In this document: positions 33,684 to 43,428 of the stretch, in pieces
Layout: every line of letters starts with the position of its first letter
Position numbering within the stretch: position 1 is the first letter of the stretch
Assembly (NCBI RefSeq): GCF_002632585.1
Contig: NZ_NIBV01000002.1
Coordinates: forward strand, 503,423 to 567,422
Direction: 5' to 3'
Source of the DNA: Xenorhabdus szentirmaii DSM 16338
Lineage (GTDB): Bacteria; Pseudomonadota; Gammaproteobacteria; Enterobacterales; Enterobacteriaceae
DNA length: 64,000 nucleotides
Notes under the pieces: generated by a model
Database searches by the model: none
Told to the model about the DNA's origin: nothing
The model's input: only the letters and a program-made list of their open reading frames with translations
Made by a program: the position numbers and the translations under genes

Positions 33684-34892
33684 ATGATGAAACAAAAACG
33701 ACAGATACCAGTAATAAAATTTTTTGCTATTGGCTTAAGTGTTTTTTGTTTGACCAGTGTCAATGTATATGCAATGAATGAACCCGCAGCACCGGAGATT
33801 GATGCAAAAGCCTATGTATTGATGGATTACGCCAGCGGAAAAATTCTGGCCTCGAATAATCCTGATGAACGGTTAGATCCGGCTAGCCTGACAAAGATAA
33901 TGACCAGCTATGTGGTAGGGCAAGCAGTCAAATCAGGTAAAGTTTCTACAGAAGATATCGTGACAGTGGGTAAGGATGCTTGGGCAACCGGTAATCCTGT
34001 GCTTAAAGGCTCATCTCTGATGTTTTTGAAACCCGGTGATAGGGTTAAATTAATTGATCTGAACCGCGGTATTGTTATCCAGTCAGGCAATGATGCGAGT
34101 ATTGCTCTTGCTGATTATGTGGCCGGTAGTCAGGATAGCTTCGTTGATTTAATGAATCAGTATGCGAAGACATTGGGATTGCAGAATACGCACTTCAAAA
34201 CTGTGCATGGCCTTGATGCTGCTGGGCAGTACAGCACGGCGCTTGATATGGCATTGTTAACTCAAGCTATGATCCGTGATGTGCCGGAAGAATATGCTTT
34301 GCACAAAGAAAAAGAGTTCACTTTTAATAATATTCGCCAACCTAATCGCAATCGCCTCTTGTGGAATAAAAACATGAATGTGGATGGTGTAAAAACCGGA
34401 CACACCAGTGGCGCTGGCTACAACCTTGTTTCATCAGCGACAGAAGGCCCGATGCGTTTGATTTCGGTGGTATTGGGCGCTCCTAGTGATCGGGTTCGCT
34501 TTTCCGACAGTGAGAAACTTTTTTCATGGGGATTCCGTTTTTATGAATCTGTAACATCGTTGAAAGCTTCTGATACGTTGGTAACGGAAAAAGTGTGGTA
34601 CGGAACTCACTCAGAAGTGGCGTTAGGAGTTGAAAAAGATGCTTCAGTCGTTATTCCCCGTGGGCAGCAGAATAATCTAAAAGCGAGTTTTACATTGAAC
34701 CAAACACTTCTTGAGGCTCCATTAGTGAAGAATCAGGTGGTGGGAACAGTGAATTTTATGTTGAATGACAAAATAATTGATCATCGCCCATTGGTTGTTA
34801 AAGAAGACGTCGAAGAGACTGGCTTTTTCGGGCGTATATGGGATTTCATCGTAAAAACAGTGTCTGGTTGGTTTAATTCGATTTTTAATTAG
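33684..34892 (+). CDS. dacC: D-alanyl-D-alanine carboxypeptidase (PBP6-type, DacC)
   Basis: The periplasmic enzyme trims the terminal D-Ala of murein pentapeptides. I use ATG 33684 (AGGG six bases upstream), giving 402 residues. The signal peptide ends at about VNVYA. Active-site motifs are SLTK (SxxK), SGN (SxN) and KTGH (KTG). The C-terminus [22 protein letters not shown] is the amphipathic membrane anchor. Similarity along the whole length is closer to DacC than to DacA or DacD (for example [20 protein letters not shown]), and ybjG downstream is also a dacC neighbour in E. coli. Confidence 0.9.
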   Translation: MMKQKRQIPVIKFFAIGLSVFCLTSVNVYAMNEPAAPEIDAKAYVLMDYASGKILASNNPDERLDPASLTKIMTSYVVGQAVKSGKVSTEDIVTVGKDAWATGNPVLKGSSLMFLKPGDRVKLIDLNRGIVIQSGNDASIALADYVAGSQDSFVDLMNQYAKTLGLQNTHFKTVHGLDAAGQYSTALDMALLTQAMIRDVPEEYALHKEKEFTFNNIRQPNRNRLLWNKNMNVDGVKTGHTSGAGYNLVSSATEGPMRLISVVLGAPSDRVRFSDSEKLFSWGFRFYESVTSLKASDTLVTEKVWYGTHSEVALGVEKDASVVIPRGQQNNLKASFTLNQTLLEAPLVKNQVVGTVNFMLNDKIIDHRPLVVKEDVEETGFFGRIWDFIVKTVSGWFNSIFN

Positions 34893-34930
34893 TGTGCTCT
34901 GAAAAAGTTGATAAGCCTTTAAGTAGACAG

Positions 34931-34968
34931 AAAAATGCCCGCCATTGATATCAATGGCGGGCATTTTT
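34931..34968. terminator. bidirectional terminator between dacC and sdaC
   Basis: A long perfect palindrome (stem core AATGCCCGCCATTGA) is flanked by A-runs and T-runs. It lies between convergent dacC and sdaC. Confidence 0.9.
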
Positions 34969-35009
34969 TATCGGGCTAATCTGTATTCAACAGCTGCCTC
35001 GGAAAGACA

Positions 35010-36314
35010 TTAGAGCAGTAAATAAACCGCCGCAGAAATTGCAATGCTACCCATAATAACAACAAAGATATTGCTGAATTTTCCAGAATATTTGCGCATG
35101 GCTGGTACTTTGCTAATCGCATACATAGGCATGATAAACAGGATCATGGCAATGACAGGTCCACCCAATGTTTCGATAATGCCCAGAATGCCCGGGTTCA
35201 GCGTTGCAACGATCCAAGCACTGATCAACATAAATAAGGTAGTGATACGATTCAGCGTTTTGTGCTGAATAGATTTGCCTTGCGCGCTCAATGCCTTGTT
35301 CACAATCCCGTTGAAACCTTCACGTGCGCCCAGATAGTGGCCCAAAAATGATTTGGTAATGGCAATGAAAGCGATAAGCGGAGCAATGTATTCAATAGCA
35401 GGTACACGGAAGTGGTTAGCCAGATAAGACAGAATGGTAATGTTCTGGGCTTTTGCTTCTGCCAGATTCTCTGGTGACAGGCTCAGTACACAACTGAAAA
35501 CAAAGAACATCACGGTCAGAACCATCATGACGTGAGCGCAAAGCAGAATGCGCGAACATTTTTTCTCTGCATGCTCACCGTATTCTTCACGTTTTGCAAC
35601 CGCGAACGCAGAGATGATTGGCGAATGGTTAAAAGAGAAGACCATAACAGGAATTGCCAGCCACAAGGTGAATAGCAAACCGTGACTGCTTGCTGAAGAA
35701 ACTGAGCTGCTCAGTGACAGAGTGTCAAATATTGCAGTATTCCAGTGAGGAACCAGATACAGCGCTAATAGCATCAGAACAGTGACAAACGGGAATACCA
35801 ATATACTCATGGCCTTGACGATCATTTTCTCACCAAAGCGGATGATGCTCATCACGCCGAGGATCAGGATAAGTGCCAGTAAAGCGCGTGATGGTGGCTC
35901 AATATTTAATTGGTTAACAATGAAACTTTCTACTGTGTTGGTCAGTGCGACACTGTACACCAACAGGATAGGATAAATTGCAAAGAAGTAGAGAATGGTG
36001 ATCAGAAAACCTGCAACCTTGCCAAAATGTTCTTCAACCACGCCGGTGATATCTTCACCACTGCTTTTGCCTGATAAGACAAAACGACACATTCCACGAT
36101 GAGCAAAGAATGTCATGGGGAGGGCGAGTACTGCCATGATAAGAAGTGGAATCAGTCCACCGATCCCGGCGTTGATGGGGAGAAATAAAACGCCAGCACC
36201 AATGGCGGTACCGTATAATCCCAGCATCCATACAGTGTCTGATTTACGCCAGGTAGTGTAATCGCTTTTGCTGGAAGCAGCGGGTGCGATTGAACTTGTT
36301 TGAGATGTGTCCAT
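35010..36314 (-). CDS. sdaC: serine:proton symporter SdaC (HAAAP family)
   Basis: The 434-residue inner-membrane protein has about 11 membrane segments. Family signatures are MLGLYGTAIGAGVLFLPINAG, PVMVFSFNHSPIISAFAVAKREEYG and KSFLGHYLGAREGFNG. Similarity to E. coli SdaC (429 residues) runs end to end and is stronger than to TdcC or the Thr/Ser variants. It imports L-serine. In E. coli sdaC is followed by sdaB near 63 min; here it stands alone between dacC and ybjG, preceded by an unusually long non-coding region. Confidence 0.93.
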   Translation of the reverse strand: MDTSQTSSIAPAASSKSDYTTWRKSDTVWMLGLYGTAIGAGVLFLPINAGIGGLIPLLIMAVLALPMTFFAHRGMCRFVLSGKSSGEDITGVVEEHFGKVAGFLITILYFFAIYPILLVYSVALTNTVESFIVNQLNIEPPSRALLALILILGVMSIIRFGEKMIVKAMSILVFPFVTVLMLLALYLVPHWNTAIFDTLSLSSSVSSASSHGLLFTLWLAIPVMVFSFNHSPIISAFAVAKREEYGEHAEKKCSRILLCAHVMMVLTVMFFVFSCVLSLSPENLAEAKAQNITILSYLANHFRVPAIEYIAPLIAFIAITKSFLGHYLGAREGFNGIVNKALSAQGKSIQHKTLNRITTLFMLISAWIVATLNPGILGIIETLGGPVIAMILFIMPMYAISKVPAMRKYSGKFSNIFVVIMGSIAISAAVYLLL

Positions 36315-37323
36315 AAATATCTCCCGAAATACGCGGTAAACTAAAATTTAAAAACTATTAAACCCGCACATTGATTCAATGCACGAGTTGGATTTTTATA
36401 TGAATAATAAGTTGTCAGATACTGTGCTGGTGTTTATCTAAACATTTTTATTACTATTTTTATTACTATTTCTATTACAACATTAATGAGATAGTCAAAT
36501 ACACTCATTTAAAATAAAGGGATTGAAGCTATTTTATACGGTATTTTGATGACTAAACTTAAAATGTAACCCCTGACTTTTGATGTGGTGAATATAATTA
36601 TTTTTAGTGAAATGTACCGTGATCGCTCTCGCAATTGCAAGATTTATATAGAAAACGAACATTGTTATGAAATTTTATCGAAATGTTGATTTAATTTTAA
36701 ATAAAATGAATTGAAGAAATGTCTCAGATTCTATCATTATTTTTATTTAAAATTTCTATATCCATCTATAAGAACTTAAATTAATATTAATATGTTAATA
36801 ATTATTTTGGTTCAAAAGTGATAAATTTATATCTTTAATGATAAATAGCAGGTTTTTTATTTTCATATATTTGAATGTATGTTATTTCACTTATATCCAA
36901 TTGATAATAAACAAAAAATAAAACCAATCATTATCGTTGTTTGATTTGTGTTTGTTTGAATAGATATTTGCGTTCTATTGATTACGCATTAATAAAAAAG
37001 TCAAATGCTGATGGATTTCCTGAGCGGAAATTATCTGTAATCAGTGACTTTATAAAGAAATAATAATCATTTTATATTTGGTGCTTATTGATTGTAATAA
37101 ATGATTTTGTTTTGTTTTTTGGTTGTATTTATTTTGTTAATAAGGTGTTAATTGTATTTGCTTCTAATGAACTTTAGGTTGAAATAACATCATAAGATTG
37201 CAAAGGTGACTTTATTTAAGAAAAAACTAATTAAATCTGAGGATGAAAAGAGAGTCATCATGGTTTGCTGGGCATTCATTTTCAGTGTGAACGCCCGGCA
37301 GGGTATCTATTCTTGAAATTGAA
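36315..37323. other. 1-kb AT-rich non-coding region upstream of sdaC
   Basis: No gene above noise is seen on either strand. The stretch is very AT-rich. Near 36445-36477 the motif TATTACTATTT occurs in near-tandem copies, and CATTGATTCAATG at 36369-36381 is palindromic. At its right end an 18-codon frame (37260-37316, MVCWAFIFSVNARQGIYS) follows AGAGAG and overlaps a TGCTGGGC...GCCCGGCA hairpin (37267-37300). I do not recognise it. Confidence 0.5.
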
Positions 37324-37932
37324 TTAACTTTTTACCCACCCTTTTCGGATCAAGGGGGAACAACAGTATTGGTATAATCGGGTTAGCTTGTTTTGCACAC
37401 TCTTACCGTAAAAGTTCCAAACGATTTGGGAAAAAGCGCATCCCAATAGACTAACCAGAAATGAACCAACCATATCAAGTGGCCAATGCACCCCCACATA
37501 TACACGGGACCAGGCAATAGCAAAGGCGATGATCATCAGGCATAAGCCTGACCAGATGCAATGCCAGAAAAGAAATGCCAGTGATAAGGTGAATACGGCT
37601 ACACCGTGGTTACTGGGAAAGGATTCTGTGGGGGAATGAGCGAGAAAATTATAACCAAAACCTTCAACAAACGGTCGAGCATGCGGAAAAAAAACGCCAA
37701 TCATATAAGAGGCAAACATTCCCAAGGCGAAAGCAATACAGGATTTACTGACAACAATGCGCCGGTGTGTGATGGTTTTTTCGTTTCCCCAAAGCCAACA
37801 AGCAGCAAGTGTAATAGGGTAAATAAATACGCAATATTTTGCTATCAAAATGGCAAGTAAGATCATTACTGGTGATGAATCAGGGGTTGCATTGATAAAT
37901 GTAAACACATTGTGGTTGAGTTGTTCTAGCAA
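37324..37932 (-). CDS. ybjG: undecaprenyl-diphosphatase YbjG (PAP2 family)
   Basis: I choose a TTG start at 37932 (202 residues, MLEQLNHNVFTFINATPDS). GAGG lies six bases upstream and the N-terminus aligns with E. coli YbjG; the ATG at 38010 would add 26 unconserved residues. The PAP2 phosphatase motifs are in order: KxxxxxxRP as FPHARPFVE, SxxH as SFPSNHGVAVFTL, and RxxxxxH as SRVYVGVHWPLDM. There are about five membrane helices. The enzyme recycles undecaprenyl pyrophosphate to the carrier lipid for wall synthesis. Confidence 0.9.
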   Translation of the reverse strand: MLEQLNHNVFTFINATPDSSPVMILLAILIAKYCVFIYPITLAACWLWGNEKTITHRRIVVSKSCIAFALGMFASYMIGVFFPHARPFVEGFGYNFLAHSPTESFPSNHGVAVFTLSLAFLFWHCIWSGLCLMIIAFAIAWSRVYVGVHWPLDMVGSFLVSLLGCAFSQIVWNFYGKSVQNKLTRLYQYCCSPLIRKGWVKS

Positions 37933-38175
37933 AGTGAGCCTCACAAGCAAAATATTTACGTAAGAACCTACTGGAGTAGATTTTAAGTATGATAAAAGAT
38001 ATTTTATCAACTTATTGTAAAAAAGAACAATTTTATATCGGTAAAGTGAATAAAAACTTTATTTAAAATTAACAATGCTGTTGGGTAATTGTTTATGTTA
38101 TGTAAGTAAATAATATCGTCAAGGTCATCCGGCTTTAGTCTCTCTGTTTCAGAGCCATTAAGGCCACGTTGAAAC

Positions 38176-38256
38176 AACAAAAAACCCGATAGTCTTTAAC
38201 CAAGGTGGATGACTATCGGGCTCCTCAATATGGGGACATCAAAGAAAAGCAGTGGC
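38176..38256 (-). ncRNA. rybB: RybB small RNA
   Basis: The minus strand from 38256 begins GCCACTGCTTTTCTTTGATG and continues TCCCCAT, the conserved 5' seed of the Hfq-dependent sRNA RybB. It ends after a ten-bp stem (CCCGATAGTC / GACTATCGGG) and TTTTTTGTT. The length is 81 bases, as expected. RybB represses outer-membrane porin mRNAs as part of the sigma-E envelope stress response. A sigma-E promoter lies at the right distance, and the position between ybjG and grxA agrees with the E. coli locus. The terminator stem differs in sequence from E. coli but keeps its pairing. Confidence 0.95.
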
Positions 38257-38262
38257 AATAAT

Positions 38263-38291
38263 TAAGACTGCACAATGGTATTAAAGTTCTC
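38263..38291 (-). promoter_or_regulatory. sigma-E promoter of rybB
   Basis: Read on the minus strand: GAACTT (-35, 38284-38289), a 16-base spacer, TCTTA (-10, 38263-38267), then six bases to the RybB start. This fits the sigma-E pattern GGAACTT-N15/16-TCTRA. Confidence 0.75.
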
Positions 38292-38365
38292 ATTGATGAA
38301 AAAAAAATTGCAAATTTTTTCAGAAAGCTCAGAGAGAAAAGCTGGAGTGGGGACGATAAGGTTAC

Positions 38366-38414
38366 CGCTATCCAACCCGGTGAAGAGGCGATTTCTGGCT
38401 GGATAGCGTTTTTT
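38366..38414 (+). terminator. terminator-like hairpin between rybB and grxA
   Basis: CGCTATCCA and TGGATAGCG pair perfectly around a 25-base loop, followed by TTTTTT on the plus strand. It lies 25 bases past the grxA stop. The T-run is on the strand opposite to grxA and rybB, so it would end a rightward transcript; the stem alone may also help end grxA. Confidence 0.6.
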
Positions 38415-38438
38415 CGGCTGTATTACTCAGTAATATAC

Positions 38439-38702
38439 TTAGTTGTATAGCCCGAGATTCTCTTTAGCGTAAGCTTCAAAATCAGTGCAGCCGCCGATAT
38501 GTTTCTCATCAATGAAGATCTGAGGGACTGTTTCAATAGGTTTTCCTACCGTTTTTGATAAGTCTTCTTTGCTAATGCCTTCCGCCCAAATATCAATATA
38601 GCGATAATCAAAGTCTTCACGCTCTGTTTTCAGTTTATCAGCCAATTCTTTGGCACGGACACAATATGGGCAACCAGGGCGGCCAAAAATGACGGTATAC
38701 AT
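38439..38702 (-). CDS. grxA: glutaredoxin 1
   Basis: The 87-residue thioredoxin-fold protein has the redox site GCPYCVRAKELADKL near residue 11-14, the cis-Pro TVPQIFIDEKHIGG and a C-terminal Cys-less tail. It reduces ribonucleotide reductase, PAPS reductase and OxyR using glutathione. It is divergent from ybjC, as in E. coli. OxyR control is expected but I did not identify a site. Confidence 0.95.
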   Translation of the reverse strand: MYTVIFGRPGCPYCVRAKELADKLKTEREDFDYRYIDIWAEGISKEDLSKTVGKPIETVPQIFIDEKHIGGCTDFEAYAKENLGLYN

Positions 38703-38942
38703 ATAAACTCCTTATTGGTAATGCTCATAAGTTTGATGGGTTGTTATTTAGCGTTACTATGCCTGTAACTTACTATGCCTGTAACAATGAACAAAAAAAA
38801 GTAGGAATTATCTTTTATTGTAATTACTTCTACCAATGGATTGACTTTAGATATGATAATCTCATCCGAGCGGCACAGAAGCAGCAGGTTGATTTTTCAA
38901 TCGATAGTTTTCAGCAAGTCATTGCAAGTAGCAAGGTAGAAA

Positions 38943-39254
38943 ATGAAAATAAATTCATCAAAAGGGATGCGGTCGTTAGCTGACATGCCTAAGGTTATAA
39001 TTTTATTGGAAATTATAGGGTTTGGCTTACTGACTTTAGCGTACTTGTCGATAACTGATAGCATAATCCTATCACCTTTATTAATGACGACAGAAGCACA
39101 CATTGCTATGATTTTATCGGGTATCGGATGTTTGATACCTGCGGCTATCCATATTATCTGGCGTGCGGTTTATAATCTTTCCTTTCTGGGAATTGATCAT
39201 AAGAAAGCGGATAACAATCACCAGAAACATTCTGATGATGAAAAAACAAAATAG
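38943..39254 (+). CDS. ybjC: YbjC, DUF1418 membrane protein
   Basis: The 103-residue protein has two membrane helices (about residues 17-40 and 53-75) and a charged C-terminal tail (KKADNNHQKHSDDEKTK). PKVIILLEIIGFGLL and LLIPAAI-like stretches align with E. coli YbjC. AAGG lies six bases before the ATG. Its function is unknown. In E. coli nfsA and rimK separate ybjC from ybjN; both are missing here. Confidence 0.8.
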   Translation: MKINSSKGMRSLADMPKVIILLEIIGFGLLTLAYLSITDSIILSPLLMTTEAHIAMILSGIGCLIPAAIHIIWRAVYNLSFLGIDHKKADNNHQKHSDDEKTK

Positions 39255-39337
39255 GTTGATTGTCAGTCACCATTTTTGTCCTATAAAAATTTTCCAAGAT
39301 AGTATGTTTAACTTTTTGGTTATATGAGGTTAATTCG

Positions 39338-39853
39338 ATGGATTCCATGGTTATTCCCGATTTGTTAACACTACGGACGTGGCTTGAACGTCTGAAAATC
39401 TCTTATTTTGAGCATGAATCAAGCCCTGTTTTGCATTTGCCTCATATGCAAAATATTGATGGCCTGTTTGACGCGAAACTTGATTTGTTAGGGGATGTGG
39501 TTGTGTTTTCTGCCTTAGCAGAAGTCAGGCCAACCGCAATCATTCCGTTAGTTGCTAATTTAAGCCAAATCAATGCTTGCTCTCTTACGGTAAAAGCATT
39601 TCTCGATATTCAGGATGAAAACTTGCCTAAGCTGATTGTTTGTCAGTCGTTTCCTATCGCTGCCGGTATGACTTTTGAACAGTTTTCTCATTTTATACAG
39701 CAAGGTGAAGAACAAATCGCCAATGTGATTTTTGAAATTCACAGCAATAACCTTCTCTATGTCAACCAGGATATGGAAAGCGAGGTTGAAGTAGAATTAG
39801 AAGATGAAGAATCATTGGTCGAGACAAAGACATCAACTTTTACCTTGCACTAA
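39338..39853 (+). CDS. ybjN: YbjN family regulator-like protein
   Basis: The 171-residue cytoplasmic protein resembles type III secretion chaperones in fold (YbjN domain). Conserved stretches are LHLPHMQNIDGLFDAKLDL, FSALAEVRPTAIIPL and LTVKAFLDIQDENLPKL. E. coli YbjN affects motility, biofilm and toxin-antitoxin expression when altered, but the mechanism is unknown. The acidic stretch EVEVELEDEESLVE before the end is an addition relative to E. coli. It is followed closely by rlmC. Confidence 0.88.
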   Translation: MDSMVIPDLLTLRTWLERLKISYFEHESSPVLHLPHMQNIDGLFDAKLDLLGDVVVFSALAEVRPTAIIPLVANLSQINACSLTVKAFLDIQDENLPKLIVCQSFPIAAGMTFEQFSHFIQQGEEQIANVIFEIHSNNLLYVNQDMESEVEVELEDEESLVETKTSTFTLH

Positions 39854-39877
39854 TATTTTTGATACGGTTTTTTTATA

Positions 39878-41011
39878 ATGCAATGTACGCAGTATTCCGC
39901 GGGAAATTGTCAATCCTGTCAGTGGCTCGATAAATCCTATTCAAATCAATTATCTGATAAGCAACAACATCTGAAACAACTGTTACGGGAAACATCGGTC
40001 ACACACTGGCTTTCACCGGTAACTAGCAAAACAAGAGGGTTTCGTAATAAAGCTAAAATGGTTGTCAGTGGCAGTGTTGAACGCCCGCTGCTTGGCATGT
40101 TGCACCGTGATGGCAGAGCGGTAGATCTTTGCGATTGTCTGCTATACCCACAAAATTTTCAGTTGGTATTTGACGTTATCAAGGTATTTATAGCCAAGGC
40201 TGGATTAGTTCCTTATAACGTTGAACGAAAGAAAGGAGAATTGAAATATATTCTTTTGACGGAAAGTCGTGCTAACGGTGAAATGATGCTGCGCTTCGTT
40301 CTGCGTTCAGAAACAAAACTGGCGCAGTTAGAGAAAACATTGTCTTGGTTGCAGGAAAAATTACCTCACGTCACCGTCATTTCAGCTAATATCCAACCCA
40401 TTCATATGGCGATTTTGGAAGGTGAAAAAGAAATTATTTTCACCGAACATAAAATGTTAAAGGAAACCTTTAACGGTATTCCGCTGTATATTCGGCCACG
40501 TAGTTTTTTTCAGACTAATCCAGATATTGCCGCAGAATTGTATGCAACAGCAGGGCGTTGGGTCAGGGAATTGAACATTACGAGTATGTGGGATCTTTTT
40601 TGTGGTGCGGGTGGTTTTGGTTTGCACTGTGCAGATAAACAAACTCGATTAACCGGTATTGAAATTAGTGCCGAAGCCATTGATTGTGCAAAAAGTTCAG
40701 CTAAAAGTCTTGGGATGGAGCAGGTGGAATTCCAGGCTTTGGACTCTACCCATTTTGCCCTTGATAAATCACAGATACCTGAATTGGTATTGGTTAACCC
40801 TCCTCGCAGAGGAATTGGAAAAGTACTGTGTGAATACCTCAGCCAAATGGCGCCTGAATTTATTCTCTATTCAAGTTGTAATGCTCAGACGATGGCAAAA
40901 GATATTACTTTGCTCAAACAATATCGAATAGAAAAAGTACAGTTATTCGATATGTTTCCTCATACTGAGCATTATGAAGCGTTGGCATTATTGGTGCGTG
41001 ATCTGAATTGA
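39878..41011 (+). CDS. rlmC: 23S rRNA (uracil-747-C5) methyltransferase
   Basis: The 377-residue SAM-dependent enzyme makes m5U747. An N-terminal cysteine cluster ([15 protein letters not shown], with CLLY further on) binds a 4Fe-4S cluster. Motifs include [16 protein letters not shown] (SAM loop), [10 protein letters not shown], and the catalytic Cys in [12 protein letters not shown] near residue 334. The shorter length and position next to the art genes distinguish it from RlmD and TrmA. Confidence 0.94.
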   Translation: MQCTQYSAGNCQSCQWLDKSYSNQLSDKQQHLKQLLRETSVTHWLSPVTSKTRGFRNKAKMVVSGSVERPLLGMLHRDGRAVDLCDCLLYPQNFQLVFDVIKVFIAKAGLVPYNVERKKGELKYILLTESRANGEMMLRFVLRSETKLAQLEKTLSWLQEKLPHVTVISANIQPIHMAILEGEKEIIFTEHKMLKETFNGIPLYIRPRSFFQTNPDIAAELYATAGRWVRELNITSMWDLFCGAGGFGLHCADKQTRLTGIEISAEAIDCAKSSAKSLGMEQVEFQALDSTHFALDKSQIPELVLVNPPRRGIGKVLCEYLSQMAPEFILYSSCNAQTMAKDITLLKQYRIEKVQLFDMFPHTEHYEALALLVRDLN

Positions 41012-41020
41012 CAGGTTGCT

Positions 41021-41059
41021 TTAACTCTTGCGATAACAGTGTGTTATTGCAAGAGTTAA
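41021..41059. terminator. long hairpin between rlmC and artM
   Basis: TTAACTCTTGC-GATAACA pairs with TGTTAT-TGCAAGAGTTAA around GTG, with one mismatch. It lies just after rlmC, convergent with artM. No clear T-run follows. Confidence 0.5.
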
Positions 41060-41140
41060 GCAATGTAAAGGTCAATGGATTGAATACATTCCTGCTGTCT
41101 CCCAAATCGCTTCTTGCAGCCTGTTGGATATCAGTAATGG

Positions 41141-41812
41141 TTAATTACGATGTTCAAATGCTAAAGCACGTTTTTCTATCATACGCATCAGTAATGTCAA
41201 AAGGCCATTTATGCAGAGATAAATGATACCAGCGGCAACAAATACGGTGACATCATAACTACGGCCGAATTGCAGTTGGCTGTATCCCATGATGTCCAAT
41301 AAAGTGATCGTACTGGCAAGTGATGTACTCTTGAATATCAGGATGACTTCATTGGAATAGGAAGAAAGTGCCCGTTTAAACGCGTAAGGCAGCAAGATAC
41401 GCATTGTGTGTGTTTGAGACATGCCAAGAGCCTGACAGGATTGCCATTGCCCAGCTGGAATAGCTTTAACCGCACCATGAAAAAGTAAGGTTGAGTAAGC
41501 TGCGCTATTTAATGTAAGAGCTACCATTGCACAAAGCCATGGTTCTGACATGAGCTGCCATAGCCACGGATATTCTTTAATCGACGGAAATTGTCCTGGC
41601 CCGTAATAAATCAAAAAAAACTGAACAAGGAGGGGAGTTCCGGTAAATAACGTGATATAGCCTTTGACCAGTTGGTTAAGCACCGGTACTTTCATTGTCA
41701 GAATAATGGTGAAAACAACAGAAAGTATAAATGCGGCCAGAAGAGCACTGAAAGTCAGGCTGAGGCTGATTTGTAACCCGGGTAAAATTTCTTTAATTAA
41801 CTCAAGCATCAT
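41141..41812 (-). CDS. artM: arginine ABC transporter permease ArtM
   Basis: The 223-residue inner-membrane permease has five to six helices. The EAA-type loop appears as [22 protein letters not shown]. With ArtQ it forms the channel of the periplasmic arginine uptake system. The start overlaps artQ by four bases. In E. coli artJ follows artM; here no artJ is present before the convergent rlmC. Confidence 0.93.
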   Translation of the reverse strand: MMLELIKEILPGLQISLSLTFSALLAAFILSVVFTIILTMKVPVLNQLVKGYITLFTGTPLLVQFFLIYYGPGQFPSIKEYPWLWQLMSEPWLCAMVALTLNSAAYSTLLFHGAVKAIPAGQWQSCQALGMSQTHTMRILLPYAFKRALSSYSNEVILIFKSTSLASTITLLDIMGYSQLQFGRSYDVTVFVAAGIIYLCINGLLTLLMRMIEKRALAFEHRN

Positions 41813-42525
41813 GAAGCACTCCGCTCAAAGTGAGTGACGCGCATCTCAAGCCGCTTGAGAATAAATTGGCTTATGAGTGTGATAACCAAGTAAATTGCGG
41901 CGGTAATGACATACCATGTGAATGGTTCTTGTGTACGGATGGCAATATTTTTGGTTTGTAGCATCAGGTCATTAACACTGATTAATGAAACCAACGCGGT
42001 ATCTTTCAGCAGAACTAACCATTGATTGCCAAGCCCCGGCAGGGCATGACGCCACATTTGTGGCATAACCAAACGGAAAAAAATGCGGCTTTGGCTTAAT
42101 CCCAATGCCTGGCCTGCTTCTCGTTGCCCGACAGTGATTGCTTTCAAAGCACCCCGCAATGTTTGTGATGCATAAGCGGAATAAAGCAATGAAAGGGCAA
42201 TAACACCACACAGAAAGGGGCTGACATCGAAGTTATCAATATTTATTTGGATCTTAAATTGCCAGACAATAAGGTTGATGTTTAAGCCTTCTGACAATGT
42301 TAGGAGAAGCTGTGAGCTGCCAAAATAAATAAAAAGAACAACGAGAATTTCAGGTAACCCTCGGATCAAAGTAACCCAGCATGAACCCAAGAATGCAATC
42401 GGTTTCCAGCGAGCGGATTCCCAGGCGGCAAAAAGTATGGCCAGAGCCAAACCAACCACAAGCGATGAAAGAGCGAGGCCGACAGTAATGCTGGCGGCAC
42501 TGATGAGAGATTGAAATTCATTCAT
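41809..42525 (-). CDS. artQ: arginine ABC transporter permease ArtQ
   Basis: The 238-residue inner-membrane permease has the cytoplasmic EAA loop [22 protein letters not shown] near residue 130. It is the partner of ArtM and sits 23 bases after artI, in the order artI-artQ-artM as in E. coli. Confidence 0.93.
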   Translation of the reverse strand: MNEFQSLISAASITVGLALSSLVVGLALAILFAAWESARWKPIAFLGSCWVTLIRGLPEILVVLFIYFGSSQLLLTLSEGLNINLIVWQFKIQINIDNFDVSPFLCGVIALSLLYSAYASQTLRGALKAITVGQREAGQALGLSQSRIFFRLVMPQMWRHALPGLGNQWLVLLKDTALVSLISVNDLMLQTKNIAIRTQEPFTWYVITAAIYLVITLISQFILKRLEMRVTHFERSAS

Positions 42526-42548
42526 TGTAAATCAGCTTATCATTCAAC

Positions 42549-43286
42549 TTATTGTTCAAACCATTTTTTATAGATAGTGTCATAAGTACCATCTTGTTTG
42601 ATTTCACTCAGGGCCTTGTTCAATTCATTCTTCAACTCAGTATTTCCTTTGCGTACAGCAATGCCCAATCCTGTTCCAAAGTAATTTTTATCAGTGACTT
42701 TTTCGCCGACGGTGCCTAATTCTTTATTCTTTTTAAGCCATTCATTAACCGCTGCGGTATCACCAAATACAGCATCTATACGGCCATTTTTTAAATCAAG
42801 GATTGCATTCTGATGGCTATCATAAGGGACGGTTTTAATGTCTTTATGTTGCTCCATTAAATATTTTTGCAGTGTGGTCCCATTTTGAATTCCAATTTGT
42901 TTGCCTTTTAGATCAGAAAGATGAGCGAATTTTCCTTTGATGGCAACGAAAGTGGCTGAGTTATTGTAATAGATGTGAGTGAAATCAACTTGTTTTTGGC
43001 GCTCGGGCGTAATATCAATCCCAGCGACTAGCGCATCGAAACGACGGAATTTCAGGCTTGGAATAAGGCTGTCGAAAGCTTGGTTGGTGAACGTACATTG
43101 AGCATTTAGTTTTTCACATAGCGCATTGGCTAAATCGATATCAAACCCCTGAATTTTATTATTTGCATCAATAAATTCAAATGGTGGATAAGTTGCTTCT
43201 GTCGCAAAACGCAGCGTTATTTTTTCTGCTGCGGTTGCTGATAAGGTCATTGTGCCCAATAAAGCTGCAAATAATAATTTTTTCAT
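42549..43286 (-). CDS. artI: arginine-binding periplasmic protein ArtI
   Basis: I start at ATG 43286 (245 residues); the frame opens at 43310 but the signal peptide MKKLLFAALLGTMTLSATAA begins here. The mature SBP family 3 domain shows FATEATYPPFEFIDANNKIQ-type ligand-site residues and DYFGTGLGIAVR-like NYFGTGLGIAVR. It resembles ArtI more than ArtJ (for example SLKFRRFDALVAG). It delivers arginine, and possibly related basic amino acids, to ArtQM. Confidence 0.9.
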   Translation of the reverse strand: MKKLLFAALLGTMTLSATAAEKITLRFATEATYPPFEFIDANNKIQGFDIDLANALCEKLNAQCTFTNQAFDSLIPSLKFRRFDALVAGIDITPERQKQVDFTHIYYNNSATFVAIKGKFAHLSDLKGKQIGIQNGTTLQKYLMEQHKDIKTVPYDSHQNAILDLKNGRIDAVFGDTAAVNEWLKKNKELGTVGEKVTDKNYFGTGLGIAVRKGNTELKNELNKALSEIKQDGTYDTIYKKWFEQ

Positions 43287-43398
43287 GGCCGTATTTATCC
43301 TGTCGTTCATGAGTTTGCTGATTGAGAATTTTTAGTTTTTCAAATTGTTATCGAACCAGAGTTGCTATTATTCAATCTAGGGTTTGTCAGTTGGAGTT

Positions 43399-43421
43399 CA
43401 ACTTGAAATCCATTGGGTATA
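43399..43421. repeat. possible half-ERIC remnant between artP and artI
   Basis: CAACTTGAAATCCATTGGGT followed by ATA matches one terminal arm of an ERIC element. The rest of the element is not visible. It lies in the 142-base gap that separates artP from artI. Confidence 0.35.
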
Positions 43422-43428
43422 ATACATA

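Noticed and set aside
38741-38983. 80-codon frame overlapping the start of ybjC
   Set aside because: It overlaps the better supported ybjC, covers the grxA-ybjC promoter region and has no family similarity.
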